A stretch of DNA of 49,495 nucleotides from NCBI GenBank assembly GCA_035535035.1, contig DATLQW010000129.1, positions 1-49,495 on the forward strand, given 5' to 3'. The notes under the pieces are model-generated. The model searched no databases and was not told the origin of the DNA. It worked only from the letters and a program-made list of their open reading frames with translations. The stretch's first letter is position 1. Each line of letters opens with the position of its first letter. Positions 7,964 to 16,031 of the stretch are shown in pieces. The position numbers were made by a program, and so were the translations under genes. Source of the stretch: JASHVB01 sp035535035. GTDB lineage: Bacteria; Pseudomonadota; Alphaproteobacteria; Acetobacterales; Acetobacteraceae.

Positions 7964-8841
7964 CAGGCGCGTCCGAACAGGCCGCGGGGGCGGAAAGCCA
8001 GGGTGAGCAACAGGATGCCGAAGGCGACCGCCGGCGACCAGGAAGGACCGTAGAACGTGGCGGTCAGGTTCTCGGCGATGCCCAGGGTGAGTGCGGCGAC
8101 CAGCGTGCCGCCGATGCTGCCCAGGCCGCCGAGCACGACGATGGCGAAGATGCGGCCGATATAGTCGCGGCCGATCGACGGCTCGATCGGCTGGATGATG
8201 ATCAGCACCGCGCCGGCGATCGAGGCGGTGGCGATCGACAGGCCGAAGGCGACGCGCTTGATGCGGGTGGGGTTCGCCGCCATCAGCCGCAGTGCCTGCG
8301 GATCCTGCGCCACCGCCTGGATCGCGCGGCCGAGAAAGCTGCGCGACAGGAAGAGTTGCAGCACGCCGAACATCACCAGTGCGACCAGGCACGGCACCAG
8401 CAGGCGCAGCGGCAGTTCGATCTCGCCCAGATGGATGCTGGGGCCGATATAGGGGGCATTGACCAGGCGATAATCCACGCCGAACACCAGCACGAGGGTG
8501 ACCTCGGTGATGAATAGCAGTCCGAAGAAGAACGCCAGGCCGCGCAGCGAGGTATCGCCGCGGCGCTCGAACGACACCTCATAGACGGAATAGATGCCGA
8601 CTCCGAGCAGATAGAAGGCCGGCAGTGCGATGACGCTGGCCAGGATCGGATCGACGCCCCACCAGGTATTGGCGATGTAGGCGATGTAGGAGCCGAGCAG
8701 AATGAAGGCGGGGTGGGCGATGTTGACGATGTCGAGCATGCCGAAGGAGATCGACACGCCGATCGACACCGCGGCGTAGAAGCCGCCGAGGAGCACGCCG
8801 GACACGATGGCGTTGCCCAGCAGGTTGAAAGAGAGGTCCAT
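7963..8841 (-). CDS. livH: Branched-chain amino acid-type ABC transporter permease LivH
   Basis: The 292-residue permease has about eight membrane segments and the LivH signatures GVSISFGMLDIVNIAHPAF and RAIQAVAQDPQALRLMAANP, with the cytoplasmic coupling loop, then IVVLGGLGSIGGTLVAA. It is the first gene of the livH-livM-livG-livF operon on the minus strand. The substrate-binding protein that such importers need is absent from the operon and from the window, so the substrate cannot be assigned. A DUF427 gene lies 146 bases upstream in the same orientation. Confidence 0.93.
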   Translation of the reverse strand: MDLSFNLLGNAIVSGVLLGGFYAAVSIGVSISFGMLDIVNIAHPAFILLGSYIAYIANTWWGVDPILASVIALPAFYLLGVGIYSVYEVSFERRGDTSLRGLAFFFGLLFITEVTLVLVFGVDYRLVNAPYIGPSIHLGEIELPLRLLVPCLVALVMFGVLQLFLSRSFLGRAIQAVAQDPQALRLMAANPTRIKRVAFGLSIATASIAGAVLIIIQPIEPSIGRDYIGRIFAIVVLGGLGSIGGTLVAALTLGIAENLTATFYGPSWSPAVAFGILLLTLAFRPRGLFGRA

Positions 8842-8862
8842 TGGTTCCCAGACGCGACGTTT

Positions 8863-8892
8863 CCTGCCGGCAGTGTGGCCAATGCCGGCAGG
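8863..8892. repeat. Perfect 10-bp hairpin between the DUF427 gene and livH
   Basis: CCTGCCGGCA (8863-8872) and TGCCGGCAGG (8883-8892) are exact reverse complements with a 10-base loop. No T-tract follows on the minus strand, so it could be a weak attenuator, an RNA-stability element or an operator for the liv operon; the sequence does not decide between these. Confidence 0.5.
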
Positions 8893-8987
8893 TTTGGAAA
8901 GCGAGGCGGAACCAAATTTCCGGTGCCGGCGGTGAAAAGCTCCGCGCGGTACCGGCGGTCAGCGCGGTTGCGGCTCCCGCGGCCTGC

Positions 8988-9269
8988 TCAACCGACCTGT
9001 ACGTCTTCCCAGAAGCCGAAGCGGTGGGCGACCTGCGCCATCTTGGGTTGTGGGGCCTCGTACGACCAGGCGTTGCGCTTATGGCGCACGCCGTCGATCA
9101 CGACGTCGTAGAACTGCACCCCGTGCGGGCATTGCAGGTCGGATTCGGTCTTTTCGGTCTTCTCCAGCCATTCCATGCGCACGGCATCGCGGGGGAAATA
9201 GAGGTAGCCGCCAGTTTCGACCACGTCGTCGCTGCTGGCGATTTTCTGTCCGTTCAGGATTGCTTGCAT
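8988..9269 (-). CDS. DUF427 domain protein
   Basis: The 93-residue product matches the DUF427 family as I know it: a small beta-rich domain with GGYLYFPRDAVRMEWLE, CPHGVQFYDVVIDG and NAWSYEAPQPKM. The function of the family is not established. The start at 9269 has a strong AGGAGG ribosome-binding site; the open frame continues upstream through a GC-rich repeat and is not coding there. It precedes the liv operon in the same direction and is divergent from the catabolic gene cluster at 9467. Confidence 0.85.
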   Translation of the reverse strand: MQAILNGQKIASSDDVVETGGYLYFPRDAVRMEWLEKTEKTESDLQCPHGVQFYDVVIDGVRHKRNAWSYEAPQPKMAQVAHRFGFWEDVQVG

Positions 9270-9353
9270 TTCGGGACCCTCCTGGCGACGATTGCTACCG
9301 CGGCGGCGGCGCCTCGACAAGCCGGCAAGCTTTTGCCACGGCGCCGGTGGAGC

Positions 9354-9407
9354 GCCGGCCGCCCGTTGCCGGCCGCCCCTGTCGCCGGCCGCCCCTTGCC
9401 GGCCGCC
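9354..9407. repeat. Four near-tandem copies of GCCGGCCGCC
   Basis: The decamer GCCGGCCGCC occurs at 9354, 9368, 9384 and 9398 with spacers of 4-6 bases. It fills the divergent region between the DUF427 gene and the SDR gene. Each unit is largely self-complementary, so the array can fold. A role in regulation is possible but not shown by sequence. Confidence 0.75.
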
Positions 9408-9466
9408 GCGCAACTCCCTTGAATGCCGCCCGCACGCCGCACGCTAAAGGGGGGGGGGAACGCCAC

Positions 9467-10228
9467 ATGCCGAAGCTCGCCGGAAAAATCGCCTGGGTTA
9501 CCGGCGCGGGCAGCGGCATCGGCGAGGCCGCCGCGTTCGCGCTGTCCGAGGAGGGCGCCACGCTGGTGCTCACCGGCCGCCGCCGCGAACCGTTGGAAGA
9601 CGTGGCGCGCCGCCTGGGCAACAGCGGCGCCGAGGCGCACGTGCAGCCGGCGGACCTGACCGATTCGGCGCAGGTGCAGAACGTGGGAACGTTCATTCGG
9701 GAGAAACTGGGACGGCTCGACATCCTGGTGAACAACGCCGGCGTGAACATCGTCGATCGGCACTGGGACAAGCTGACGCCGGAGGGCATCGACACGCTGA
9801 TGAAGGGCAACGTCATGGCGGCGCTGTATTGCGTGACCGTCGCGCTGCCGTTCATGCGGGCGCAACAGGACGGCGTGATGATCCACACGGCGTCGATGGC
9901 GGGGCGGTTCATCGGCGGGTTCTCCGGGCCGATCTACGGCACCGCGAAGCACGGGTTGGTGGCGATGAGCCACACCATCAACATGGAGGAGTGCGTCAAC
10001 GGCATTCGCTCCACGGTTTTTCTGCCGGGGGAAGTGGCGACGCCGATCCTCGACAAGCGGCCTAATCCGGTGGGGCCGGAAGAACGCGCGCGCATGGTGC
10101 AGCCGGAGGATTGCGGCGACCTGATCCGTTATGTCGCCTGCCTGCCGCGGCACGTGGTGATGAACGAGGTGATGCTGGGTCCCACGCATAACCGCAGCTA
10201 CGTCGCCAACCTGCAACGCAAACTCTGA
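9467..10228 (+). CDS. Short-chain dehydrogenase/reductase (SDR)
   Basis: The 253-residue classical SDR has the nucleotide-binding motif TGAGSGIG (residues 12-19), the NNAG motif in ILVNNAGVN, the catalytic serine in IHTASMAG and the YGTAK catalytic Tyr-Lys pair. It should oxidise or reduce an alcohol/ketone with NAD(P). It is the first gene of a four-gene plus-strand cluster, with 12 bases to the next gene. The start at 9467 is preceded by a run of ten G residues (9449-9458) that forms its ribosome-binding region, an unusual arrangement (see findings). The substrate is unknown. Confidence 0.93.
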   Translation: MPKLAGKIAWVTGAGSGIGEAAAFALSEEGATLVLTGRRREPLEDVARRLGNSGAEAHVQPADLTDSAQVQNVGTFIREKLGRLDILVNNAGVNIVDRHWDKLTPEGIDTLMKGNVMAALYCVTVALPFMRAQQDGVMIHTASMAGRFIGGFSGPIYGTAKHGLVAMSHTINMEECVNGIRSTVFLPGEVATPILDKRPNPVGPEERARMVQPEDCGDLIRYVACLPRHVVMNEVMLGPTHNRSYVANLQRKL

Positions 10229-10240
10229 GGATTTTCCCCG

Positions 10241-11221
10241 ATGGCCACGAACCGACGCAAGGTGCTGGTGCCGCACACCATGGGCGCGGAGGGTGTCGCG
10301 CTGCTGCGGGCGCGCGACGACATCGAAACGGTGGTGTATTCCGCGACCATCGCCCAGGCGGAGTTGCTGCCGCTGCTGGAGGATTGCGCCGGTATCGCGC
10401 TGTCCGGGACGCCGTACCGGCAGGTAGAAATGAATGCGTCGCCGGCGATGCAGGTGGTGGCGCGCATCGGCGTCGGCTTCGACACGGTGGAGATACCGGC
10501 GCTGACCGCGCGGCGCGTGCCGCTGATGACGGTTGGCACCGCCAACTCCGTTTCGGTGGCGGAGCAGGCGTTTCATATGATGATATCTCTGGCGAAACGG
10601 CACGCGGCGCTGGACCGGATGGTGCATGCGGGGATCTGGCGCGAACGGCATGACGGGTTGCCGATGGAGCTGGCCGGCAAGACCGTGCTGATCGTCGGTT
10701 TCGGCCGCATCGGCACGCGGCTGGCGAAGCGCTGCCTGGGGTTCGACATGACGGTGCTGGTGCGCGATCCGTATGTCGATGCGGCGGCGATCCGCGCAGC
10801 CGGATGCGAGCCGGTGGACGATCTGGATGCGGCACTGCCGCTGGTGGATTTCGTGTCGATTCATTGTCCGAAGAGCCCGGAGACCATCGGCATGTTCAAC
10901 ACGGCGCGTCTTGCCGCGATGAAGCGGGGCGCATTCATCGTGAACACCGCGCGCGGCGGTATCATCGACGAACGCGCGCTGCATGCGGCGCTGACGTCCG
11001 GGCAGATCGCCGCGGCGGGACTGGATGTGTTCGAGACGGAGCCGACGCCGCGGGACAATCCGCTGCTGAAGCTGGACAACGTGGTCGCCTCGCCGCACAT
11101 GGCGGGGGTTACGACGGAGGCGGTGGCCGGGATGGCGGTGGCGACGGCGCGGAACATCCTGAGCGTGCTGGACGGCAAGCCGAACCGCGACAACGTCATC
11201 AACAAGGAAGTGCTGGACTGA
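10241..11221 (+). CDS. D-2-hydroxyacid dehydrogenase (NAD-dependent)
   Basis: The 326-residue protein has the Rossmann motif GFGRIG (residues 153-158), the catalytic arginine R238 in NTARGG, glutamate E265 in DVFETEP and histidine H286 in SPHMAG. These define the phosphoglycerate-dehydrogenase-like D-2-hydroxyacid dehydrogenase family, which interconverts 2-hydroxy acids and 2-keto acids. There is no C-terminal ACT domain, so it is not a classical SerA. It follows the SDR gene by 12 bases. A long inverted repeat separates it from the next gene. Confidence 0.93.
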   Translation: MATNRRKVLVPHTMGAEGVALLRARDDIETVVYSATIAQAELLPLLEDCAGIALSGTPYRQVEMNASPAMQVVARIGVGFDTVEIPALTARRVPLMTVGTANSVSVAEQAFHMMISLAKRHAALDRMVHAGIWRERHDGLPMELAGKTVLIVGFGRIGTRLAKRCLGFDMTVLVRDPYVDAAAIRAAGCEPVDDLDAALPLVDFVSIHCPKSPETIGMFNTARLAAMKRGAFIVNTARGGIIDERALHAALTSGQIAAAGLDVFETEPTPRDNPLLKLDNVVASPHMAGVTTEAVAGMAVATARNILSVLDGKPNRDNVINKEVLD

Positions 11222-11233
11222 CGCATGCCCGTG

Positions 11234-11338
11234 CTGTCATTGCGAGGAACGAAGCGACGCGGCAATCCCCGACGGAACGAACAGGAGCTGCTCGTCAGGC
11301 AGAGGATTGCTTCGTCGCTTCGCTCCTCGCAATGACAG
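11234..11338. repeat. Long inverted repeat, GTCATTGCGA family, copy 2
   Basis: Arms 11234-11268 and 11304-11338 (35 bases) are reverse complements with about three differences, separated by 35 bases. Each arm starts CTGTCATTGCGAGGA from the outside. It is the same family as 5369-5478 and lies inside an apparent operon, between the hydroxyacid dehydrogenase and the AhpD-like gene, where it could act on the shared mRNA. Confidence 0.85.
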
Positions 11339-11372
11339 TGGGGGCGGGCCGCAAGCCGCACAGGAGACTCGC

Positions 11373-11948
11373 ATGCCGCAACCCGACCACATCTCCAAGC
11401 TTGGCGTCCCCGACCCCGCGTCGCTTGACGCAGACCTGCAAGCGATCTGGCGCAAATGCGTGGAGCGGCTTGGCTTCGTGCCGAACGTGTTCAGCGCCTA
11501 CAGCCTGAAGCCGCGGCGGCTGCGCCACTTCATGGCGATGTACAACGAGATCATGCTGTCCGACTCGGGCCTTTCCAGGCTGGAGCGGGAGATGGTCGCG
11601 GTGGTCGTGTCCTCGGCCAACCGCTGCTACTACTGCCTGGTGGCGCACGGCGCGGCGGTACGGCAATTGTCGGGCGATGCCGAGCTCGGCGAGATGATGG
11701 CGCTGAACTATCGCGTGGCGAAGCTGGATGCGCGGCAACGCGCGATGCTCGACTATGCCTGGAAGATGACCACGACGCCGTGGCTGGTGGAGGACACCGA
11801 TCGCGAGGCGTTGCGTGGCGTCGGGTTGTCGAACGAGGATATTTTCGATCTGGCGGAGACGGTGGCGTTCTTCAACCTGTCCAACCGCATGGCGTCGGCG
11901 ACCGACATGATGCCGAACCGCGAGTATCATCGCGCCACGCGGACATAA
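11373..11948 (+). CDS. AhpD-like peroxidase-related protein (carboxymuconolactone decarboxylase family)
   Basis: The 191-residue all-helical protein carries the AhpD-type redox motif C85-Y-Y-C88 with H92 three residues on (CYYCLVAHG), preceded by LEREMVAVVVSSANR. Proteins of this subgroup are labelled peroxidase-related; they reduce peroxides through the CxxC pair. The ATG at 11373 has an AGGAG site seven bases upstream. It sits between the hydroxyacid dehydrogenase and the amidohydrolase, so a role in removing reactive by-products of the pathway is possible, but that is inference. Confidence 0.9.
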   Translation: MPQPDHISKLGVPDPASLDADLQAIWRKCVERLGFVPNVFSAYSLKPRRLRHFMAMYNEIMLSDSGLSRLEREMVAVVVSSANRCYYCLVAHGAAVRQLSGDAELGEMMALNYRVAKLDARQRAMLDYAWKMTTTPWLVEDTDREALRGVGLSNEDIFDLAETVAFFNLSNRMASATDMMPNREYHRATRT

Positions 11949-11977
11949 GACCAACCAACCAGCAGAGGAATCCAGGA

Positions 11978-13048
11978 ATGTTGTTTACCTGCCGGCCCGA
12001 GGGCGAACGCATCCCCGGGCGGTTTCCCGGACCGCCGCATCCGCGCGGCAAGTGGTTCACCATCGACATCCATTGCCATCTGAGCAGCCAGAAGGCCGCG
12101 TCGATGGTCGAGGGGAACCAGGCGGTGTCGCGATGGTACCTGGAAACCGCCGCCAATGCCGCCAGCCAGGCGATCAACCGGCAGAACAGTGTGCGCACCC
12201 GCCCGCAGGGAACGTCGGCGGAGCAACGCATCGCCGACATGGACCTGATGGGGATCGATATCCAGGCGGTGTCGCCGGCGCCGCGGCAGACCTATTACGG
12301 CGCCGATCCGGAGCTGGGGCTGGCCACCGCCCGCGTCCTGAACGACGAGATCGCCGCGATGGTTGGGCGCTTTCCCGAGCGGTTCACCGGGCTCGGCACA
12401 ATTCCGTTGCAGGCGCCGGAACTGGCGATCGCCGAGTTGGAGCGGCTGCACAAGTCGCTGGGCATGCGCGGCATCGAGATCATGACGCACGTTGCCGGCG
12501 AGGACCTGGCGGCCGGGCGATTTCGGAAAGTGTTCGCGCGGATCGAGGAACTCGGGCTGCTGGTGTTCCTGCACCCGGACGGCTTCACCGAGGCGCGGCG
12601 GTTCCACGAGCACTATTTTGCCAACGTGATCGGCAACCCGCTCGATACGACGGTGGCGCTGCATCACCTGATCTTCGGCGGCGTGCTGGAGGACTTTCCC
12701 GGCCTGAAACTGGTGGCGGCGCATGGTGGGGGCTACCTGCCGGCCTATGCGGGGCGCATCGACCACGCGGCGGCGGCGCGACCGGATACCGGGGAAAAAC
12801 TGAAGGAGATGCCGGGAACCTATCTGCGCCGGCTGTATTTCGATTCGCTGGTGTACACGCATTCCCAGCTTGAATTCCTGGTGGCGCAGTATGGCGCCGA
12901 CCACATCCTGGTGGGCACCGACTATCCGGCGGACATGGGTGAGATCGACCCGATCGGCTTCATCGAGGGCGCGCCCGGGCTGGACGACGCGACCCGGCGG
13001 GCGATCCTGGGCGGCAACGCCGCGCGGCTGCTGGGAATCGAGACGTAG
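11978..13048 (+). CDS. Amidohydrolase family 2 protein (ACMSD-like metal-dependent decarboxylase/hydrolase)
   Basis: The 356-residue TIM-barrel protein has the metal-binding motif DIHCH (H32, H34), a histidine in LVFLHPDG, another in LVAAHGGGYLP and an aspartate in ILVGTDYPADMG. This is the layout of the ACMSD group, which includes aminocarboxymuconate-semialdehyde and hydroxybenzoate-type decarboxylases as well as hydrolases. The ATG at 11978 has AGGA just upstream. It is the last gene of the SDR / hydroxyacid dehydrogenase / AhpD-like / amidohydrolase cluster, which suggests catabolism of a carboxylated ring-derived compound; the substrate is not determined. Confidence 0.93.
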   Translation: MLFTCRPEGERIPGRFPGPPHPRGKWFTIDIHCHLSSQKAASMVEGNQAVSRWYLETAANAASQAINRQNSVRTRPQGTSAEQRIADMDLMGIDIQAVSPAPRQTYYGADPELGLATARVLNDEIAAMVGRFPERFTGLGTIPLQAPELAIAELERLHKSLGMRGIEIMTHVAGEDLAAGRFRKVFARIEELGLLVFLHPDGFTEARRFHEHYFANVIGNPLDTTVALHHLIFGGVLEDFPGLKLVAAHGGGYLPAYAGRIDHAAAARPDTGEKLKEMPGTYLRRLYFDSLVYTHSQLEFLVAQYGADHILVGTDYPADMGEIDPIGFIEGAPGLDDATRRAILGGNAARLLGIET

Positions 13049-13055
13049 TGCGCCT

Positions 13056-13073
13056 CTCCCGCCGGCGCGGGAG
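13056..13073. repeat. Hairpin of the CTCTCCCG class after the amidohydrolase gene
   Basis: CTCCCGC (13056-13062) pairs with GCGGGAG (13067-13073) over a four-base loop. It lies just after the stop codon of the last gene in the cluster and has no T-run. It belongs to the same intergenic class as 5269-5297 and 47806-47827. Confidence 0.55.
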
Positions 13074-13176
13074 CGGTGCAATGCGGTGTGATGACGGGTG
13101 CGCGCCTTAACCCTCGGTTAACCCATCCCGGCGCACATTGCCTGCATGTGATTCGCGCCAGGACGGCGCCGCCGCA

Positions 13177-13515
13177 ATGGGCCGTTCTGCCATGCCGAAC
13201 GATCTCAACGTCAAACCCGTCGGCCCGGTGCTCGGTGCGAGTGAAAACCCTGCCGGGCCGAAGCCTGAGATGTTCACGCCGCTGGCGCAGGCTCCTCCTG
13301 CGGCGCCGACGCCGGTGCTTGTCGCCAATCCGACACTGCGGTTCGACGTGGCGTCGGGCCTGGTGGTGATCGAGTTCCACGACCAGGCCGGCGCCATCAC
13401 CACCTCGGTCCCGACCCTGCGTCAGCTTGAAGCCTATCGGGTATGGAGCCCACCGGCGCGGGGCCAGGATGCGCCGGCGGCGGGCGTTCATGTTTCGGCA
13501 ACCCGCAAAGTATAG
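13177..13515 (+). CDS. Small FlaG-like hypothetical protein
   Basis: The 112-residue product has a low-complexity Pro/Ala N-terminal half followed by a compact segment, LRFDVASGLVVIEFHDQAG then ITTSVPTLRQLEAYR. That layout resembles the FlaG fold (a short beta-rich domain ending in a helix), but no flagellar gene is in the window, so the resemblance may be only structural. The start is uncertain: ATG codons at 13138, 13177 and 13192 are all in frame; 13177 has AGGA upstream. The product is soluble with no signal peptide. Confidence 0.6.
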   Translation: MGRSAMPNDLNVKPVGPVLGASENPAGPKPEMFTPLAQAPPAAPTPVLVANPTLRFDVASGLVVIEFHDQAGAITTSVPTLRQLEAYRVWSPPARGQDAPAAGVHVSATRKV

Positions 13516-13545
13516 CCTGTCCGGACCACAGCCGGATCAAGCCCG

Positions 13546-14490
13546 ATGTCCTTGTCGCGCCTGTTGTTGGCCGACCGCGTGAAGGGCGCGCAGGACAGCT
13601 TCCTGCTGCCGCTGCTGCCCGCCCTGCGGCGGCATTACGACGTGCGCTTCGTCTCCAGCCCGCCCGGGCCGGCGCTCGCGCAGGCGATCGCCGGCGCCGA
13701 CCTGGTCTGGCTGGAGTGGTGCTGGGACCATGCCGTGTGGGCGACCACATCAGGCGCACTGGCCGGCCGGCCCTGCGTTCTGCGTCTGCATTCGATCGAG
13801 GCGCTGCAAACCGATTTTCCCGCGCGCATCGACTGGACGCAGGTGCATCGGCTGATCCTGGTCGGCGGCGACATCGCCGACCTGCTGACCGCCCGGTTCC
13901 CGGCGATCGCCACCACGGTGCCGATCGTGCGCATCGCCAACGGCATCGACCTCGCACGGTTCGCGCCGGGCGCGCCCGATCGGTTCCGCATCGGCTGGGT
14001 CGGCCACGTGGAGCCGAAGAAGAACCCGATGCTGCTGCTGCAGATCGCCCACCGCCTGCGGCAACTGGACCCGCGCTACACGTTCCACGCCGCCGGCGCC
14101 TTCACCGACCTGCGCACGCTGCGCTACCTGCAGCAGCAGATTCCCGCATTGGACCTGGGCGACACCGTGCGGTTCGACGGCCCGGTCGCCGACATGCCCG
14201 CCTGGTATGCCGACAAGGGCGTGTTGCTCTCGACCAGCCTGTACGAAAGCTTCGGCATGGCAATCGGCGAGGCGATGGCGGTCGGCGCGTTCCCGGTGGT
14301 ACACCGCTTCCCCGGCGCCGACCTGCTGTGGCCGGCGGAGTGTCTGTTCGCGGCGATCGACGATGCGGTGGCGTTGATCCGCTCGGCGCGCCCCGGGCTG
14401 TTTCGCGACTGGGTGGCGGACCGCTACGGCCTGGAGCAGCAGGAAGCGGCGGTACTGGGGCTGTTGCGGGAGGTCGCGAGCGGTGGATGA
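13546..14490 (+). CDS. Family 4-type (GT-B) glycosyltransferase
   Basis: The 314-residue protein has the GT-B C-terminal half with IGWVGHVEPKKNPMLLLQ and the E-x7-E nucleotide-sugar motif in YESFGMAIGEAMAVG. The N-terminal acceptor domain is short. It is soluble, without a membrane segment, and should transfer a sugar from a nucleotide donor to a polysaccharide, lipid or protein. The stop codon overlaps the possible ATG of the glycosidase gene (ATGA at 14487-14490), so the two genes are probably co-expressed. The sugar and acceptor are unknown. Confidence 0.88.
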   Translation: MSLSRLLLADRVKGAQDSFLLPLLPALRRHYDVRFVSSPPGPALAQAIAGADLVWLEWCWDHAVWATTSGALAGRPCVLRLHSIEALQTDFPARIDWTQVHRLILVGGDIADLLTARFPAIATTVPIVRIANGIDLARFAPGAPDRFRIGWVGHVEPKKNPMLLLQIAHRLRQLDPRYTFHAAGAFTDLRTLRYLQQQIPALDLGDTVRFDGPVADMPAWYADKGVLLSTSLYESFGMAIGEAMAVGAFPVVHRFPGADLLWPAECLFAAIDDAVALIRSARPGLFRDWVADRYGLEQQEAAVLGLLREVASGG

Positions 14491-14597
14491 ACGCCGGCCG
14501 CACCGACCCACCGGAACAAGGCGGCGGCCATGACTTCGCGCGGAGGGCAGGCACGAACCGTCACCTCGATCGCCGCCACCAAAATGAGTTCCACCCC

Positions 14598-15695
14598 GTG
14601 AGCGCGGCGCGGCGCGGGACAGGAACCGTACTTCTCCTGCTCCTGCTCTTCGCCGTCGCGGCGCGCGCGGAGCCGCCGCCGAAGCGCCTCCACGTCCTGC
14701 AACGCGGCATCAGCATCACCGGCTGGTTCCGCTTCCCGGCCAGCGCCGATCCCGCGGCACTGCGCTCCTACCTGAGCGACCAGGCCATCGCCGGCCTCCG
14801 CCGCGCCGGCTTCAGCTTCGTCCGCCTGCCGGTGCAGCCTGGGTTTCTGCGCGCCGCTCCAGAACGCCTGAAACTGCTGATCGGGGCCATCCGCCGCCTG
14901 CAACGCGCCGGGCTCGCGGTCGTTGTTGACGCCCAGCCCGCCACCTGGCACCTCGAAACCAGCGCCCTGAACCGCACGGAGCTGCGCGGCTTCTGGCAGA
15001 CCCTGGCCCCCGCGCTGCGGAGGCTCGACCCGCGCCTGACCTTTCCCGAATTGCTCAACGAACCTGTGTTCCCCGGCGCGCCGGAGCGATGGCAGACGCT
15101 GCAGGACCAGCTTCTGCACTCGGTCCGCCGCATCCTGCCGCAACAGACGGTGATTCTCACGGGCAACGATTGGGGCAGCATCGCCGGTCTTGCGGCGTTG
15201 CGGCCGGTGGCGGACGGCGACGTGGTTTACAGCTTCCACTTCTACGAGCCTGCGGAGCTCACGTCGCTGGCCGCCTATCGCCCGGGCCTGGACCGCCGCG
15301 CCCTCGCTCGCCTCCCGTTTCCCATGCATCAGGCTGCCTGTGCGTCGCTCGCCGCGGGCACGGACCCGGAGACCAGCGGGCTGATTCGCTACTACTGCGC
15401 GCTGCACTGGGACGCCACCCGGGTCGCCGAACGCATCGCCATCGCCGCCGGCTGGGGCCGGCGCAACCACGCGGCCGTATTGCTTGGCGAGTTTGGCGCC
15501 TCCGCATTGCTCAGACCCGCCGCCCGCATTGCCTGGCTGCGCGCGGTGCGCGAGGCCTGCGCGGCGAACGGCATCGGCTGGGCGCTCTGGGGCTACGACG
15601 ACGTCATGGGATTCGACCTCCCGCGCCCGCCCGGGCAGAACCCGGCGCTGGACCCTGGCGTGCTGCGCGCACTCGGCCTGCACACGTCAATGTGA
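14598..15695 (+). CDS. Secreted GH5-family glycoside hydrolase (cellulase-like)
   Basis: The mature protein shows the GH5 features FSFVRLPVQ near the start, the acid/base glutamate in FPELLNEPVF, histidine and tyrosine in VVYSFHFYEP, the nucleophile glutamate in VLLGEFGAS, and a late WALWGYDDVMG. It should cleave beta-glycosidic bonds outside the cytoplasm. From the GTG at 14598 (365 residues) a signal peptide follows at once, with a run of leucines ending AARA. An ATG at 14487, overlapping the glycosyltransferase stop, would add 37 non-hydrophobic residues before the signal and is less likely. Pairing with a glycosyltransferase fits polysaccharide synthesis or turnover. Confidence 0.85.
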   Translation: MSAARRGTGTVLLLLLLFAVAARAEPPPKRLHVLQRGISITGWFRFPASADPAALRSYLSDQAIAGLRRAGFSFVRLPVQPGFLRAAPERLKLLIGAIRRLQRAGLAVVVDAQPATWHLETSALNRTELRGFWQTLAPALRRLDPRLTFPELLNEPVFPGAPERWQTLQDQLLHSVRRILPQQTVILTGNDWGSIAGLAALRPVADGDVVYSFHFYEPAELTSLAAYRPGLDRRALARLPFPMHQAACASLAAGTDPETSGLIRYYCALHWDATRVAERIAIAAGWGRRNHAAVLLGEFGASALLRPAARIAWLRAVREACAANGIGWALWGYDDVMGFDLPRPPGQNPALDPGVLRALGLHTSM

Positions 15696-15756
15696 TCGTC
15701 ACCCGGACTGCCAACGCCGATATCCCCGGGACGGCCGCCGGAGAAGCTGCCCCACC

Positions 15757-15912
15757 ATGCCGGGTCTCGCTCCCGTCGGCTGGAGCGCGCCGCACAAGCT
15801 GGCCGTCGTGAATGGCGCGATCGTCAACCGTCGCGCGGGACCAGATGATCTCGACCCGCTGACGCGGGCCGTCCTGGCGCGGCACGGGGCAACGTCGGCG
15901 CCGGCAGCGTGA
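15757..15912 (+). CDS. Possible 51-residue hypothetical protein
   Basis: A short open frame starts with ATG at 15757 and ends with TGA at 15910-15912. The product is basic in its middle and ends LDPLTRAVLARHGATSAPAA, with no signal peptide or motif. A weak GGAG lies 13 bases before the start. The high GC of the region makes chance frames of this size common, so it is reported only as a possibility. Confidence 0.25.
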   Translation: MPGLAPVGWSAPHKLAVVNGAIVNRRAGPDDLDPLTRAVLARHGATSAPAA

Positions 15913-15926
15913 CAACAGCGTGACAG
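15909..15926 (-). promoter_or_regulatory. Pho-box-like direct repeat, minus strand
   Basis: Read on the minus strand, the site is CTGTCAC-GCTG-TTGTCAC, two seven-base direct repeats with a four-base spacer, close to the PhoB consensus CTGTCAT-N4-CTGTCAT. No minus-strand gene begins to its left, so a target is not obvious; it would drive transcription antisense to the GH5 gene. Confidence 0.3.
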
Positions 15927-16000
15927 ACAAGATCGGCAGTGGCGCAGTCCGGCCGTAGCGGGCGCCAAAAGGTTGAAAATCCATTTCGTTGCGTGCATAA

Positions 16001-16031
16001 AGAAAAATGCCCCCGGGAAGACCCGGGGGCA
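16001..16031 (-). terminator. Strong intrinsic terminator, minus strand
   Basis: A perfect 10-bp stem (TGCCCCCGGG at 16022-16031 on the minus strand with CCCGGGGGCA at 16008-16017) closes a four-base loop and is followed on the minus strand by TTTTTCT (16007-16001). It ends minus-strand transcription coming from the LysR side and is the 3' end of the RNA candidate. Confidence 0.8.

Noticed and set aside
9354..9407. A CRISPR-like array in the GCCGGCCGCC repeats
   Set aside because: Spacers of 4-6 bases and ten-base units are far too short; no cas genes are present.
9254..11098. A 614-codon minus-strand frame opposite the SDR and hydroxyacid dehydrogenase genes
   Set aside because: Same reason: His/Arg/Gln-rich composition, no motif, and the plus-strand genes have clear catalytic residues.
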